Origin: Maricaulis sp.
GTDB taxonomy: Bacteria; Pseudomonadota; Alphaproteobacteria; Caulobacterales; Maricaulaceae
DNA: 42,372 bases
NCBI GenBank assembly: GCA_029251785.1
Contig: JAQXCQ010000147.1
Coordinates: 1-42,372, forward strand
Direction: 5' to 3'
Positions 1 through 9,486 of the stretch are shown piece by piece. Every line of letters begins with the position of its first letter. Positions within the stretch are counted from its first letter, which is position 1. A model generated the notes under the pieces. The model saw only the letters and a program-made list of their open reading frames with translations, ran no database searches and was not told the DNA's origin. The translations under genes and the position numbers were made by a program.

Positions 1-873
1 GATGATGCCGATATGGCGGAGATGGCGAAGGACGAATTCTTCGCGATCAAGGAAAGCCTGCCGGCGCTCGATCTGGAAATGAATCTGCTGCTCCTGCCCA
101 AGGACAAGGATGATGCGGCCAATGCCGTGATCGAAATCCGGGCCGGCACGGGCGGTGATGAGGCGGCGCTGTTTGCCGGCGTTTTGTACCGCATGTATGA
201 GCGTTACGCGCAATTACAGGGCTGGAAGTGGGAGCTGGAATCTGCCTCCGACGGCGACCAGGGCGGCTATAAGGAAGTGATTGCCTCGATCTCGGGCAAT
301 GGCGTGTTTGGCCGATTGAAATTTGAGAGCGGCGTGCACCGCGTTCAGCGTGTGCCGGCAACGGAAAGCCAGGGACGGATCCATACGTCTGCGGCGACGG
401 TGGCGATCATGCCGCAATCGGAAAATATTGATATCGTTCTGGATATGACCGAGGTGCGCGTCGACACGATGCGCGCATCCGGGGCTGGTGGCCAGCACGT
501 CAACAAGACCGACAGTGCCGTGCGGATGACCCATGAGCCGACCGGTCTGGTAGTGTTGTGTCAGGAAAAATCCCAGCACCAGAACCGGGCACGGGCGATC
601 GAATTGCTCAAGGCCAAGCTGTATGACCAGCAGCGCGAGGCCGCCAATGCGGAACGCGCCGCCGAGCGCAAGGGCCAGATCGGCTCTGGCGATCGTTCCG
701 AACGGATCCGTACCTATAACTATCCGCAGGGCCGGCTGTCTGACCACCGGATCAATTTGACGCTCTACAAGCTGGACCAAATTGCCGCGGGTGACGGTCT
801 CGATGAAGTGATCACGGCTCTGATCGCCGAAGACCAGGCCGCGCGACTGGCGGCCTTGTCTGAGGACGCCTAG
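1..873 (+). CDS. prfA: Peptide chain release factor 1 (partial, 5' end outside window)
   Basis: The reading frame is open from base 1, so the gene starts before the window. About 290 residues are present of the roughly 355-360 usual for RF1. The factor recognises UAA and UAG in the ribosomal A site and triggers hydrolysis of peptidyl-tRNA. The stop-codon-reading tripeptide PAT lies in the stretch [12 protein letters not shown] and is diagnostic for RF1 rather than RF2 (which has SPF). The catalytic GGQ follows in [12 protein letters not shown], where the Gln is the substrate of PrmC. The N-terminal part of class-I release factor domain 2 (RAGTGGDEA) is also intact. The stop is 12 bases before prmC, which methylates this protein, and this is the common prfA-prmC pairing. 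Identification is secure. Confidence 0.97.
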   Translation, partial: DDADMAEMAKDEFFAIKESLPALDLEMNLLLLPKDKDDAANAVIEIRAGTGGDEAALFAGVLYRMYERYAQLQGWKWELESASDGDQGGYKEVIASISGNGVFGRLKFESGVHRVQRVPATESQGRIHTSAATVAIMPQSENIDIVLDMTEVRVDTMRASGAGGQHVNKTDSAVRMTHEPTGLVVLCQEKSQHQNRARAIELLKAKLYDQQREAANAERAAERKGQIGSGDRSERIRTYNYPQGRLSDHRINLTLYKLDQIAAGDGLDEVITALIAEDQAARLAALSEDA

Positions 874-885
874 GCGTTCATCGCG

Positions 886-1842
886 ATGACCGACCGGGCA
901 GGCCCTCCGGGCATATCATTTCAAGATTTACTTGATGAGGACCTTCGTGAGCAATCCGGGCGACCGGGCCTGGCGCTGTGTCAGGCATGGCAGGGCCTTG
1001 GTCTGGCGGATATTCGCGGTGATTCCGTCGAGCGATTGCTGGAAATCGGTATTGAAGATGCGGCGCTCGAGGTCCGGTTCCTACTCCAGCATGTGCTGCA
1101 GCCCGACAGTCTGAATTTGGCACTGCACGACCCGGCACTGGTCAGTTGGCAGCGCGTGGCGCATTTCGCTGACCTGCTAACGGCGCGTCTTAATCGAAAG
1201 CCGCTGTCGCAAATTCTCGGCTCGCAACCCTTCTGGACGCTTGATTTGGCGGTGACGCCGGATGTGCTGACCCCTCGGGCGGACACTGAGGCGCTGGTTG
1301 AGGCGGTGCTGGCCAGACTGGGAGACGAGGAAGCGCAAATTCTCGATCTGGGCACGGGTTCGGGCGCGATCCTGCTGGCCTTACTCAACGAACGTCCTGC
1401 CCTGCGCGGTTTGGGCGTGGACTTGTCCTCGGCGGCATTGGCTGTGGCCGGGCAGAATGCGGCGAGGACTGGGCTGTCTGAGCGGGCCGACTTTATTGAA
1501 GGGCGCTGGGGCGCGGCGCTGGAGAGCGGGCGATTTGATATACTTGTCTCCAATCCGCCCTACATAACCCGTGAAGTTCTGGCGGGTCTGGAGCCGGAAG
1601 TGCGAGATCATGAGCCGACGATAGCACTGGATGGCGGTTCGGATGGGCTGGAGGCCTATCGGGACATTATCGCGGATATTCCTCGCTTATTGGTGCCCGG
1701 CGGCCTGTTTGCGCTCGAAATTGGTTATGATCAGGCGAGTAGCGTTCGGGCGCTGACCGCCGCGGCGGGATTGGTCGATATCGAGGTCATTTGCGATCTG
1801 GGTGGCAATGATCGGGTTGTTTTGGGCCACAATCCTCGCTGA
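886..1842 (+). CDS. prmC: Peptide chain release factor N5-glutamine methyltransferase
   Basis: This SAM-dependent enzyme methylates the Gln of the GGQ motif of release factors. The 318-residue product has a helical N-terminal substrate-binding part (about residues 30-115) and a Rossmann-type methyltransferase domain. The SAM motif I reads LDLGTGSGAI, and the NPPY catalytic motif that contacts the target glutamine amide appears as SNPPYI. The protein is some 30 residues longer at its N-terminus than typical PrmC (about 280-290), so the true start could lie downstream, but no better ATG with a ribosome site is visible and the 12-base gap to prfA supports the ATG used. It is co-oriented with its substrate gene and probably co-transcribed. 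About 220 bases without a gene follow. Confidence 0.95.
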   Translation: MTDRAGPPGISFQDLLDEDLREQSGRPGLALCQAWQGLGLADIRGDSVERLLEIGIEDAALEVRFLLQHVLQPDSLNLALHDPALVSWQRVAHFADLLTARLNRKPLSQILGSQPFWTLDLAVTPDVLTPRADTEALVEAVLARLGDEEAQILDLGTGSGAILLALLNERPALRGLGVDLSSAALAVAGQNAARTGLSERADFIEGRWGAALESGRFDILVSNPPYITREVLAGLEPEVRDHEPTIALDGGSDGLEAYRDIIADIPRLLVPGGLFALEIGYDQASSVRALTAAAGLVDIEVICDLGGNDRVVLGHNPR

Positions 1843-2065
1843 TATTGCCCGAATAACCGCAAAAAAGGGTTGGAATGATTTGCCGGGCGGTCTAGGTTCT
1901 TCTCCGCAAGCAGCTCGCGCCAAGACGGGGGTCTCGCGCGGTGGACACGCCGCTTGCTAATTAATCCGGCCAAACAACCCGAGATAAACATGTACAGCGG
2001 CGCGCGTGCGCACTGACATTTGAACGCAAGCCCCACAGCGGCTCGCACAATACAGGTAGACAAGA

Positions 2066-2785
2066 ATGCGCGATATGAAGCGTCAACGTGGACGAGGTCG
2101 TAAACCCGGTGGAAACCAGGGTAACAGGTCATTTGAGAGTAATGGCCCCGAAGTCAAAATCCGCGGCAATCCTTCACAGATTTACGACAAATACCTGCAA
2201 TTGGCGCGCGATGCGTCGACGGCCGGTGACCCGGTTCGGGCGGAAAACTTGTACCAGCACGCCGAGCATTATTATCGCATTGTGCAGGCCAACCAGCCCA
2301 AGCCGAATCCAAACGCAAACCAGAATGCCAATTCCGAGGAGCAGTCCTCCGAAGCGTCTGATGGGAATGCGCAGGAGAGCGGCGATCAGAACCAGCGCGA
2401 CAATCGCGAACACCGTGAACCGCGCCGCGGGCGGGATCGCAATCGCAACCGCAATGAGCGCCCACGCCGGGAGCCGCGCGAACAACGCGATCAAAACGAA
2501 CAGCGCGACCCGATGGCCGTGGTGACACCTGATTCTGTCGTGCCGGAAGATATTCCTTCACAGGGTGCCGGTGAAACACCTGCCGTCGAGACTCCGGTCG
2601 CAGCGGCGCAGACGGAAACCCCAACGCCGACCGGGGACGCACCGCGTCGCACACGTCGCCCGCGTCGTACCAAGGCGGAGATGGCTGCCAGCCGCGAAGC
2701 CGAGGCCGCAATGGCCAATTCAGGGAATAACATCAGCGATGATGGTGATAAGCCCGGTGGCGGAGACGAAACTGCCGCTGCCTAG
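2066..2785 (+). CDS. DUF4167 domain protein, basic and low-complexity
   Basis: The 239-residue protein belongs to the DUF4167 family, which is widespread in alphaproteobacteria and has no established function. The conserved part is N-terminal (about residues 1-75): a basic RGRGRKPGG head, then a segment with IYDKYLQLARDA and ENLYQHAEHYYRIV. The rest is low complexity: an Asn/Gln/Glu stretch, an Arg-rich block near residues 110-150 (RRGRDRNRNRNERPRREPRE), a Pro/Thr/Ala stretch and a second Arg-rich patch (RRTRRPRRTKAE). The basic repeats would fit nucleic-acid binding, but this is inference only. Its TAG stop overlaps the stop of the convergent MOSC gene in the shared bases CTAG at 2782-2785. 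A 223-bp gap upstream gives room for its own promoter. Confidence 0.85.
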   Translation: MRDMKRQRGRGRKPGGNQGNRSFESNGPEVKIRGNPSQIYDKYLQLARDASTAGDPVRAENLYQHAEHYYRIVQANQPKPNPNANQNANSEEQSSEASDGNAQESGDQNQRDNREHREPRRGRDRNRNRNERPRREPREQRDQNEQRDPMAVVTPDSVVPEDIPSQGAGETPAVETPVAAAQTETPTPTGDAPRRTRRPRRTKAEMAASREAEAAMANSGNNISDDGDKPGGGDETAAA

Positions 2786-3540
2786 TTGCTCAGCTCGACC
2801 GGGTCGCCTGTGGTGATCTGGTCGCTGTTCATTACGGTGATATAAACACCGCAATCCATATGCCCGTAGTGCTCGAACAGCGCCGCGGGCATATCTGTGT
2901 CAGGTACTGCAGTTTTCAAATTGACGCTGGTGGCGGCGCAGCGCCGAATTCGGGCTTCCACCTTTGCTTCGACCGCTCCGATACGGATATTGCGACCGAC
3001 CCAGTCCAGTTCAGCACCGGCGTCGAACCCGTCAATGACCAGATTGCCGCGAAACCGGTCGGGGCTGATGTCAAGGCCGGTTTTGGACGCGATGTCGCGA
3101 ACTGTCGCGGCATTGATTAGCGACAATTGAGCCTCGGGAATGTCTGTCATGGCCTGATCAGGTGCACGGATAATTCTCAATGAGCCCCGGATGTCGTCAC
3201 CAAGCAGCGCTTCCAGATGTGCAAACAGCTCACCTTGCGTTGACGGGTCATCAAGAAAAACCTCAATCGGCTCCTCGTCCTTGCGGGTAACGCGCAGTTT
3301 GTGTTCGTGTTCGATAAAACGGCACTCAATGCCTGCCAGAGCGGATTGGCCCGCCAGCATGAGGAAGTGTTTCTTTTTCATGTGAACCGGCTTTTGAGCA
3401 TCAAAAACGCCGCCGCCATTTTCGATCGCCCAGGCCCGGTCTAGAGGAAGCCAGCGATTTTTTTCTACATTGATGTGATCAAGGTAATCGGCGGTTAGAC
3501 CTTTGACGGGATAACGGACGATGGAGGTCAGTGTTGGCAT
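2782..3540 (-). CDS. MOSC domain-containing protein
   Basis: The 252-residue protein has an N-terminal beta-barrel segment of the MOSC_N type (starting TSIVRYPVKGL, with the DRAWAIEN strand) followed by a C-terminal MOSC domain. The MOSC part includes the RFRGNLVIDG strand, the segment RIRRCAATSVN with the family's conserved cysteine, and GVYITVMNSDQITTGD near the end. MOSC proteins bind a sulfurated molybdenum cofactor or related sulfur carrier; YcbX and mARC relatives reduce N-hydroxylated compounds. No ferredoxin domain follows, so a separate electron donor would be needed. The substrate cannot be read from the sequence. It is convergent with the DUF4167 gene (4-base stop overlap) and divergent from clpB. 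Confidence 0.88.
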   Translation of the reverse strand: MPTLTSIVRYPVKGLTADYLDHINVEKNRWLPLDRAWAIENGGGVFDAQKPVHMKKKHFLMLAGQSALAGIECRFIEHEHKLRVTRKDEEPIEVFLDDPSTQGELFAHLEALLGDDIRGSLRIIRAPDQAMTDIPEAQLSLINAATVRDIASKTGLDISPDRFRGNLVIDGFDAGAELDWVGRNIRIGAVEAKVEARIRRCAATSVNLKTAVPDTDMPAALFEHYGHMDCGVYITVMNSDQITTGDPVELSN

Positions 3541-3593
3541 GCGTGCAGGACCAATCTTTGGGGAATGGGTGACGGAGTGTCGCAGGTGTGCAC

Positions 3594-3622
3594 CTTGTGT
3601 GACGCATGTGCAACACCCACAT
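3594..3622 (+). promoter_or_regulatory. Candidate heat-shock (sigma-32) promoter for clpB
   Basis: A CTTGTG hexamer at 3594-3599 and a CCCACAT element at 3616-3622 are separated by 16 bases. This resembles the sigma-32 pattern (CTTG at -35, a C-rich -10 ending in AT). It lies about 80 bases before the clpB start, and clpB is heat-shock controlled in most proteobacteria. The match is by eye and imperfect. Confidence 0.35.
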
Positions 3623-3701
3623 GAGGGTCAGAACCGGAACAGGCTGTGCTTTTGGAAGGCAGTCTGGACTCAGTATATCTCGCCAACATCGGGGGATCGA
3701 T

Positions 3702-6308
3702 ATGGAATTTGAAAATTACACAGATCGCGCGCGTGCAATCATACAGGCCGCGCAAAACCTGGCCCTGACAGCCAGCCATCAACAATTTACGCCGGAGCAT
3801 GTGCTTCGGGCCTTGCTTGATGATGCCGACGGCATGTCCAGCAATCTGATCAAGGCGGCGGGTGGCCGCGTGCCGCAGGTCGCAGACGGTGTCGACCGTG
3901 AGCTGGCCGCGCTCCCCAAAGTGGAAGGCGGGCAGGGCAAGCTGTATCTGACGCCGCAAACTGCGAAGGTGTTTGACGCGGCCAATAGCGCTGCCGAGAA
4001 ATCCGGTGACAGCTTTGTCAGTGCCGAACGCCTGCTACAGGCCTTGACGTTAACGCCCGGAAGTAAGGCGTTTGACGCGCTCAAGGCTGGCGGGGTGACA
4101 GCAAAGGCGCTCAATGAAGCGATCAATGATTTGCGTGCAGGTCGTACTGTGGACAGTGCGACGGCCGAAGAAGGTTATGATGCGCTCAACAAGTATGCGC
4201 GCGATCTGACCGAGGTGGCCCGTGAGGGCAAGCTTGATCCAGTGATTGGTCGCGATGAAGAAATTCGCCGGGCGATTCAGATCCTGTCCCGCCGCACGAA
4301 AAATAATCCCGTCCTGATCGGTGAGCCTGGCGTGGGTAAGACCGCGATCGCCGAGGGTCTGGCCCTGCGCATCGTCAATGGCGATGTGCCGGAAAGCCTG
4401 CGTGACAAGAAATTGCTGGCGCTGGATATGGGGTCTCTGATCGCCGGCGCGAAGTTTCGCGGTGAGTTCGAAGAGCGTCTGAAATCGGTCTTGTCGGAAG
4501 TTGAGGCCGCTAACGGCCAGATCGTGCTATTTATCGACGAGATGCACACGCTTGTGGGTGCCGGAAAGGGCGATGGCGCAATGGATGCGTCCAATTTGCT
4601 CAAGCCGGCTCTGGCCCGCGGTGAGCTTCACTGCGTGGGTGCCACGACGCTTGATGAATATCGCAAGCATGTGGAAAAAGACGCGGCCCTGGCGCGGCGT
4701 TTCCAACCGGTTGTGGTTGAAGAACCAACGGTAGAAGACACGGTTTCGATCTTGCGAGGTCTAAAGGAAAAGTACGAAGTGCACCACGGCGTGCGAATCG
4801 CCGACAGCGCGATCGTGGCGGCCGCCAGCCTGTCCAATCGCTATATCACTGACCGATTTCTGCCCGACAAAGCCATTGATTTGATGGATGAGGCGGCGTC
4901 GCGTCTGCGTATGCAGGTGGATAGCAAGCCAGAAGAACTCGACGAGATTGACCGCCGGGCGATTCAGCTGAAAATCGAGGCGGAGGCGCTGAAAAAAGAA
5001 GCCGATGACGCATCAAAAGCGCGTCTTGAAGATCTCTATTCCGAGCTGTCAGAACTGGAAGCCCGATCCGCTGACATGACCGCGATCTGGCGCGCCGAGA
5101 AGGCCAAGATGGCGTCGGCAACGGTTATCAAGGAGGAGCTTGAGCGAGCGCGGCTGGATCTTGCTGACGCGGAGCGCCGTGGTGATCTGGCGCGAGCGTC
5201 CGAGATTAAATACGGTTCCCTTCCACAGCTTGAAGGCAAGCTCGCGGCCGCGGAGCAGGCCGGAGATGAAGAGTCTTCGGTTGGCGAAGTGGTGGACGAT
5301 GAGCAAATCGCCTTTGTGGTTTCGCGCTGGACCGGTGTGCCGGTTGACAAAATGCTCGAGGGCGAGCGCGATAAACTATTGCGCATGGAAGATGATTTGC
5401 GCAATCGGGTGATCGGCCAGGGCGAAGCCCTTGAAGCGGTGTCGGATGCCGTTCGCCGGGCGCGTGCCGGTCTGAAGGATCCGTCTCGCCCGATCGGTTC
5501 CTTTCTGTTTTTGGGCCCAACCGGTGTTGGTAAAACTGAACTGACCAAAGCGCTCGCCGAATTCATGTTCGACGATGAGACCGCGATCACACGGATGGAT
5601 ATGTCGGAATATATGGAGAAGCATTCCGTCTCCCGCATGATTGGCGCGCCTCCGGGATATGTTGGTTATGAGGAGGGCGGCGCGCTGACCGAAGCGGTAC
5701 GCCGGCGTCCCTATCAGGTCGTCTTGCTCGATGAGGTCGAGAAGGCGCATCCGGATGTGTTCAATGTCTTGCTTCAAGTGCTCGATGAGGGTCGATTGAC
5801 GGACGGTCAGGGACGCACAGTGGATTTTCGTAATTCACTGATCATCATGACCTCCAATATGGGGGCGGAGCATCTGCAACTGGCAGAGAATGCGGAGGAC
5901 GCTCGAGACGCCGTGATGACCGAGGTGCGTGCGCGTTTTCGCCCGGAATTCCTCAATCGTGTCGATGAAACAATCCTGTTCCGCAAACTCGCTCCTGAAC
6001 ATATGGGCGCGATTGTCGATATACAGATCAAGCGTCTCGAAGCCTTGCTGGCAGATCGCCGCATGACGGTTCAACTCGATGCCGCGGCCCGCGAATGGCT
6101 GGCTGTAAAAGGGTTTGATCCCGCCTACGGTGCCCGCCCACTCAAGCGGGTCATCCAAAAAGAGGTCCAGGATCCACTGGCCCGCATGCTTTTGGAGGGC
6201 AAAATCGCCGATGGAGACGAGATCATCGTGACCGCCGAAGCCGGTGTTCTGGTTATCAATGGGATCGCCGTGAGTGAGGCGTTGCCGCTGAAAGCGGTGG
6301 TGAATTAA
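3702..6308 (+). CDS. clpB: ATP-dependent chaperone ClpB (Hsp100 disaggregase)
   Basis: ClpB is a hexameric AAA+ machine that extracts proteins from aggregates together with DnaK. I place the start at the ATG beginning [10 protein letters not shown], which follows a purine-rich GGGGGAT, giving 868 residues, close to the usual 857-870. The frame is open 32 codons further upstream, but that part is not ClpB-like. Domains in order: Clp N-domain (about 1-150); NBD1 with Walker A GEPGVGKT at 207-214 and Walker B FIDEMHTL; the long M-domain coiled coil (about 410-530) that separates ClpB from ClpA/ClpC; NBD2 with Walker A GPTGVGKT at 605-612, Walker [10 protein letters not shown] and [12 protein letters not shown]; and the C-terminal D2-small domain. 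It is probably monocistronic, with a possible heat-shock promoter before it and a strong hairpin after it. Confidence 0.97.
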   Translation: MEFENYTDRARAIIQAAQNLALTASHQQFTPEHVLRALLDDADGMSSNLIKAAGGRVPQVADGVDRELAALPKVEGGQGKLYLTPQTAKVFDAANSAAEKSGDSFVSAERLLQALTLTPGSKAFDALKAGGVTAKALNEAINDLRAGRTVDSATAEEGYDALNKYARDLTEVAREGKLDPVIGRDEEIRRAIQILSRRTKNNPVLIGEPGVGKTAIAEGLALRIVNGDVPESLRDKKLLALDMGSLIAGAKFRGEFEERLKSVLSEVEAANGQIVLFIDEMHTLVGAGKGDGAMDASNLLKPALARGELHCVGATTLDEYRKHVEKDAALARRFQPVVVEEPTVEDTVSILRGLKEKYEVHHGVRIADSAIVAAASLSNRYITDRFLPDKAIDLMDEAASRLRMQVDSKPEELDEIDRRAIQLKIEAEALKKEADDASKARLEDLYSELSELEARSADMTAIWRAEKAKMASATVIKEELERARLDLADAERRGDLARASEIKYGSLPQLEGKLAAAEQAGDEESSVGEVVDDEQIAFVVSRWTGVPVDKMLEGERDKLLRMEDDLRNRVIGQGEALEAVSDAVRRARAGLKDPSRPIGSFLFLGPTGVGKTELTKALAEFMFDDETAITRMDMSEYMEKHSVSRMIGAPPGYVGYEEGGALTEAVRRRPYQVVLLDEVEKAHPDVFNVLLQVLDEGRLTDGQGRTVDFRNSLIIMTSNMGAEHLQLAENAEDARDAVMTEVRARFRPEFLNRVDETILFRKLAPEHMGAIVDIQIKRLEALLADRRMTVQLDAAAREWLAVKGFDPAYGARPLKRVIQKEVQDPLARMLLEGKIADGDEIIVTAEAGVLVINGIAVSEALPLKAVVN

Positions 6309-6314
6309 GTGATG

Positions 6315-6344
6315 ACGGGGCGAACATTTCACTGTTCGCCCCGT
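6315..6344. terminator. Hairpin between clpB and the convergent small gene
   Basis: A perfect 11-bp inverted repeat, ACGGGGCGAAC at 6315-6325 and GTTCGCCCCGT at 6334-6344, encloses an 8-base loop, seven bases after the clpB stop. The opposing gene ends at 6352, so the hairpin could serve both strands. There is no T-tract on the plus strand, so rho-independence is not certain. Confidence 0.7.
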
Positions 6345-6351
6345 CCATGAC

Positions 6352-6816
6352 CTATAGCTTGATGGTCAATTGCGGCAATCCGTTCGACGTCTTTTCCCAA
6401 CTGCTGCCATCGCGGCCGATGGTGGCGTTGATGCGTTTGCGAAAGGCGGAGAAACTTTCGAACGTGACCACGTCCACCGGCTCGTCTAGATTCAGAGTGA
6501 TGCGATATCGAGCACCATCATTGAGCTGGGCAAGGGCAATCACTACCGCCTTGAAGGGCTGGCCCAGATATAATCCGGTGACTGTCTGACCCAGTACGAG
6601 CGGCTGACAGGGACGGTTGCCCATCGCAGCACTCATCGTATTCCAGTCACGAAAAGCGTGCTGGCGGGCGAGCAGTTCCAGGGTTTCGGAGTGGCTTAGG
6701 AAATTTCCTTCCGCGGCGAGCGAAGCGCGCAGGCGTTTGGCCTGGGCCTTGATGGCTTCGCGAGACGGGATGATAGGTGGATTGGTTGCTTTGGTCGTGT
6801 GGGTTTGTATCGACAT
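6352..6816 (-). CDS. Uncharacterised protein with glyoxalase-superfamily-associated N-terminal segment
   Basis: The 154-residue protein is soluble and has no signal peptide. Residues about 18-62 (from SREAIKAQAKRLRASL to HAFRDWNTMSAAMG) resemble a short helical segment found in proteins annotated as glyoxalase superfamily. In those, a KAQAKRLR helix is followed by a SHSxxLEL-xAxQHxFRDWNT stretch. The vicinal-oxygen-chelate fold itself is not evident in the rest, which reads as alternating strands (LVLGQTVTGLYLGQPFKAVV, RYRITLNL, VDVVTFESF). No catalytic function can be assigned. It faces clpB across a hairpin and has 199 bp upstream before the next minus-strand gene, so it probably has its own promoter. 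The family link is from memory of the motif and is moderate. Confidence 0.6.
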   Translation of the reverse strand: MSIQTHTTKATNPPIIPSREAIKAQAKRLRASLAAEGNFLSHSETLELLARQHAFRDWNTMSAAMGNRPCQPLVLGQTVTGLYLGQPFKAVVIALAQLNDGARYRITLNLDEPVDVVTFESFSAFRKRINATIGRDGSSWEKTSNGLPQLTIKL

Positions 6817-7015
6817 TATGTCGCCTCATGCAGTTTGCATGCGTGTATCGGACGGGGCTCGCATTGCCATCGCATCGCATGTCACTGATGTCAGCGTCAT
6901 GGAGTCAAAAGGGAAGCTTCACCACGGCTTGCGCCTGCGAGCGGCAGGCGTTCCCGGCCTGTGAGGGCTATATGGTATCTGCTGCGGTGAACGTCAAGCG
7001 TGGCCGATGTGCACC

Positions 7016-8512
7016 CTAAGGGGCACCATTTCCGGCGTCTGCGATCTGTGGTGACGCCTCGTCTGCAGCCGAACTCGCCGCGTCTCGAAGGGCGATGATG
7101 CGATCACGCTCGGCTTCAAACAATGGAATTTCGTCAGCGTTGAGCGAACGTCCCGTCGGCAGGTCGAGGGTCATTGGATTGACCGGATTCCCATTGAGAT
7201 GGACTTCATAATGCAAATGCGGGCCGGTCGAGCGACCGGTCGTGCCGACATATCCGATAACCTGACCCTGGGTGACGCGGGCTCCCACGCGAATGCCGCG
7301 AGCAAAGCGAGACTGGTGGGCATACATCGTCTGGAATCCATTTGCGTGACGCAAGCGGGTGTAATTTCCAAAGCTGCCAAAGCGGTCGGCGCGCTCAACC
7401 ACACCATTACCCGATGCCAGGATTGGCGTACCACGCGGTGCGGCGAAATCGGTGCCATTGTGGCGGCGGGTATAGCCAAGAATTGGGTGGCGGCGGGCGC
7501 GACTGAAATGTGAGGACAGGCGTGCGCCATTGATTGGTGTAAGCATCAAAAGACGTTCAGCGCTTTCGCCATCACCGGAGTAATAGCCAACAATGCCGTC
7601 GGGCGTTTCAAAGCGGAAGAAATCCATCGGATCGCCGCGACCATCATAGCGGGCATATAAGATGTCACCCGTGCGAGCGACATCGCCTTCTTCGTCGACG
7701 AAACGTTCAAACAAGATATCGAATTCATCACCTTCCCGGATCGAGCGCTGGAAATCGATGGCATAGGCCAAAACGCCTGCCAGCTCGACAACGATGCGAT
7801 CTGTGGCACCGGCGGCGAGGGCGTCGACATACAGCGAAGACGTGATACTGCCGCGGGCGCGGACCAGTTCACTATCGAATTGGGAAATGGTTTCGCGGGT
7901 GGCAAAGCCATCATCATGGGTGCGCGCAACAGTGATCGAGCGGTCGATATCCGGGCGGAAGGACACGCCGTTGAGCCAGGTCGATGTTTCTCCATCGACA
8001 TCGGCAGTCGCCAGGTAAATATTGATCTCGCGACCAGCACGAAGGCGACGCAAATCGTATACGTCACGCATGGAGGCGATCGCGCGAGCTGCATCAATGC
8101 GGTCAATTCCCGCATCATCGAGGACACCAGCCAGTGTGCCGCCTCGGGGCACCCGGCGGGTCACGCTGCGGAATGATGGGCAGTTATCACACTGCGTGAA
8201 GGCTTCGTGTTGGAGGGTGATGAGATCCGGGTGATCAACCACGGTCACTAACGACGGATATATGTGTGCGGGTTCCGCCGGGCGTTCGACTGGCAAATTT
8301 ACCGCCATAGCAGCGGCGATAGGCGCGCTCGCGATTTCTGCAAATTCATCGATCGCGGTATGCTCTGCCAGTTCGACCGGCGATGCAGTGCTGTGTGCCG
8401 CACGGCTGGTGATCAAAGATGTCAGCAGGACCGCTGACAAAACCAGGCTGGCAAAAACCGCAATTGCGCTCGACCGATGATCATCGGCGCGGGAAACATC
8501 AAATCCGGACAT
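7016..8512 (-). CDS. Membrane-anchored M23 family metallopeptidase
   Basis: The 498-residue protein has a cytoplasmic N-terminal tail, one transmembrane helix (about residues 15-35), and a long periplasmic region. Around residues 120-165 lies an OapA/LysM-like segment (GGTLAGVLDDAGIDR, then RLRAGREINIYLA) of the kind found in MepM-type endopeptidases. The C-terminal LytM/M23 domain has an intact zinc site: H351 and D355 in HNGTD, H399 in MYAHQ, and H432/H434 in GPHLHYE. It should therefore cleave peptidoglycan cross-links and not be an EnvC-like inactive activator. An Ala/Glu-rich tail ends the protein. It is transcribed away from chpT, and the 224-bp region between them holds several inverted repeats. 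Its role (elongation, division or flagellar insertion) is unknown. Confidence 0.9.
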   Translation of the reverse strand: MSGFDVSRADDHRSSAIAVFASLVLSAVLLTSLITSRAAHSTASPVELAEHTAIDEFAEIASAPIAAAMAVNLPVERPAEPAHIYPSLVTVVDHPDLITLQHEAFTQCDNCPSFRSVTRRVPRGGTLAGVLDDAGIDRIDAARAIASMRDVYDLRRLRAGREINIYLATADVDGETSTWLNGVSFRPDIDRSITVARTHDDGFATRETISQFDSELVRARGSITSSLYVDALAAGATDRIVVELAGVLAYAIDFQRSIREGDEFDILFERFVDEEGDVARTGDILYARYDGRGDPMDFFRFETPDGIVGYYSGDGESAERLLMLTPINGARLSSHFSRARRHPILGYTRRHNGTDFAAPRGTPILASGNGVVERADRFGSFGNYTRLRHANGFQTMYAHQSRFARGIRVGARVTQGQVIGYVGTTGRSTGPHLHYEVHLNGNPVNPMTLDLPTGRSLNADEIPLFEAERDRIIALRDAASSAADEASPQIADAGNGAP

Positions 8513-8540
8513 TCTTTTTCATTACTCCGGTCAGCGGACA

Positions 8541-8597
8541 ACACATCATAATAATGTGTCTAGCAAGTCTTGCACCGAAAGGCATTTCCAATGCCTT
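8541..8597. repeat. Two inverted repeats in the M23/chpT divergent region
   Basis: ACACAT at 8541-8546 pairs with ATGTGT at 8554-8559. Just downstream, AAGGCATT at 8579-8586 pairs with AATGCCTT at 8590-8597 around a 3-base loop. Both lie between divergent genes and could be operators or small hairpins in a leader. Neither has a T-tract. Confidence 0.4.
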
Positions 8598-8682
8598 ACA
8601 GTCCGCAGTAGCCCCCCCGGGGCCAATTGCGAATCATGTCTTGGACGAAGCCGGTTGCCAAGTCCTTTCCACGGAAAAACTT

Positions 8683-8694
8683 TGTGCATGCACA
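8683..8694. promoter_or_regulatory. 12-nt perfect palindrome upstream of chpT
   Basis: TGTGCATGCACA is a perfect dyad about 43 bases before the chpT start codon, a position suited to a regulator-binding site over or near a promoter. I cannot name the regulator. Confidence 0.35.
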
Positions 8695-8736
8695 TTGGGC
8701 GGCTAAAAAGCTGAAGAATCATGTATCGATAGGTCC

Positions 8737-9399
8737 ATGATTGATGAACGCCCCGCCGAAATGGCCGCTGACCAACTAGCCGGATTGCTTTGTGCCCGGC
8801 TGTGTCATGATCTTGTAAGTCCCGTCTCTGCCCTTTCGGCCGCTTTGAGCGTGCTCGATGATAGTTCGGCCAGTGATATGCATGAAGATGCGATGGACCT
8901 GGTGCGCGAGAGTGCCCGACAGTCACAGGCCAAGCTGGAATTTTCTCGCATTGCTTTCGGGGCTGCTGGCTCCGCTCCGGGCATTCTCGATACGCGCGAA
9001 TTGCAGCGCTTGGTCGAGGGGATGTTTTCTGCCTCCAAGCCCGACATTGTCTGGAAAGTCGAGGCTGCTGGGCTGGAGAAGTCCGCCGCGCGTCTTCTGC
9101 TTAATTTGAGCATGTTGGCTGTTGATTCTGTGCCGCGTGGCGGCACGGTTACCATCGAAGCAACGGAATCGGGAGGAAGCTCCCGACTGCGCCTGGTTTC
9201 CGAAGGCCGACGGGCGCGACTGGAGGAAGCTGTTATCCGGGCTTTGGACGGGCTGAAACCGGAAAATGGTTTCGACGGACGATCAATCCAACCATATTAT
9301 GCCGGGCTTATCGCGCGGTCAGCCGGGGGGCGTGTCAGCGCCCACGCGGACGAGGAGCGTATTGAGATCGTGGCATTGGTCGAGACGCCTGCGGCTTGA
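8737..9399 (+). CDS. chpT: Histidine phosphotransferase ChpT
   Basis: ChpT receives phosphate from the hybrid kinase CckA and passes it to the receivers of CtrA and CpdR, the core cell-cycle phosphorelay of alphaproteobacteria. The 220-residue product has the family signature in its first helix, LCARLCHDLVSPVSAL, with the phosphoaccepting His at residue 24 followed by Asp. A second helix (residues about 50-70, ending FSRIAFGAAG) completes the dimerisation hairpin. The C-terminal half resembles a histidine-kinase ATPase fold that lacks nucleotide-binding boxes, as in known ChpT. The gene stands alone between the divergent M23 gene and cheA. Its target gene ctrA lies only 6 kb away. Confidence 0.92.
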   Translation: MIDERPAEMAADQLAGLLCARLCHDLVSPVSALSAALSVLDDSSASDMHEDAMDLVRESARQSQAKLEFSRIAFGAAGSAPGILDTRELQRLVEGMFSASKPDIVWKVEAAGLEKSAARLLLNLSMLAVDSVPRGGTVTIEATESGGSSRLRLVSEGRRARLEEAVIRALDGLKPENGFDGRSIQPYYAGLIARSAGGRVSAHADEERIEIVALVETPAA

Positions 9400-9486
9400 T
9401 GACGGTCTGGTCTGCGGGCTCCGCGCCGGGACATTCATGATTATCTCGTTTGGCTTGTAATTCTCAAGATGCGTACAAATCTCTCT

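Noticed and set aside
3606-3701. N-terminal extension of ClpB by 32 residues
   Set aside because: The extension is not ClpB-like, while the ATG at 3702 follows a purine-rich site and gives the standard family length and Walker A positions.
6932-6950. 7-bp hairpin CGCCTGC/GCAGGCG upstream of the small minus-strand gene, as a terminator of the M23 gene
   Set aside because: The stem is perfect but no T-run follows on the minus strand, so it cannot be called an intrinsic terminator.
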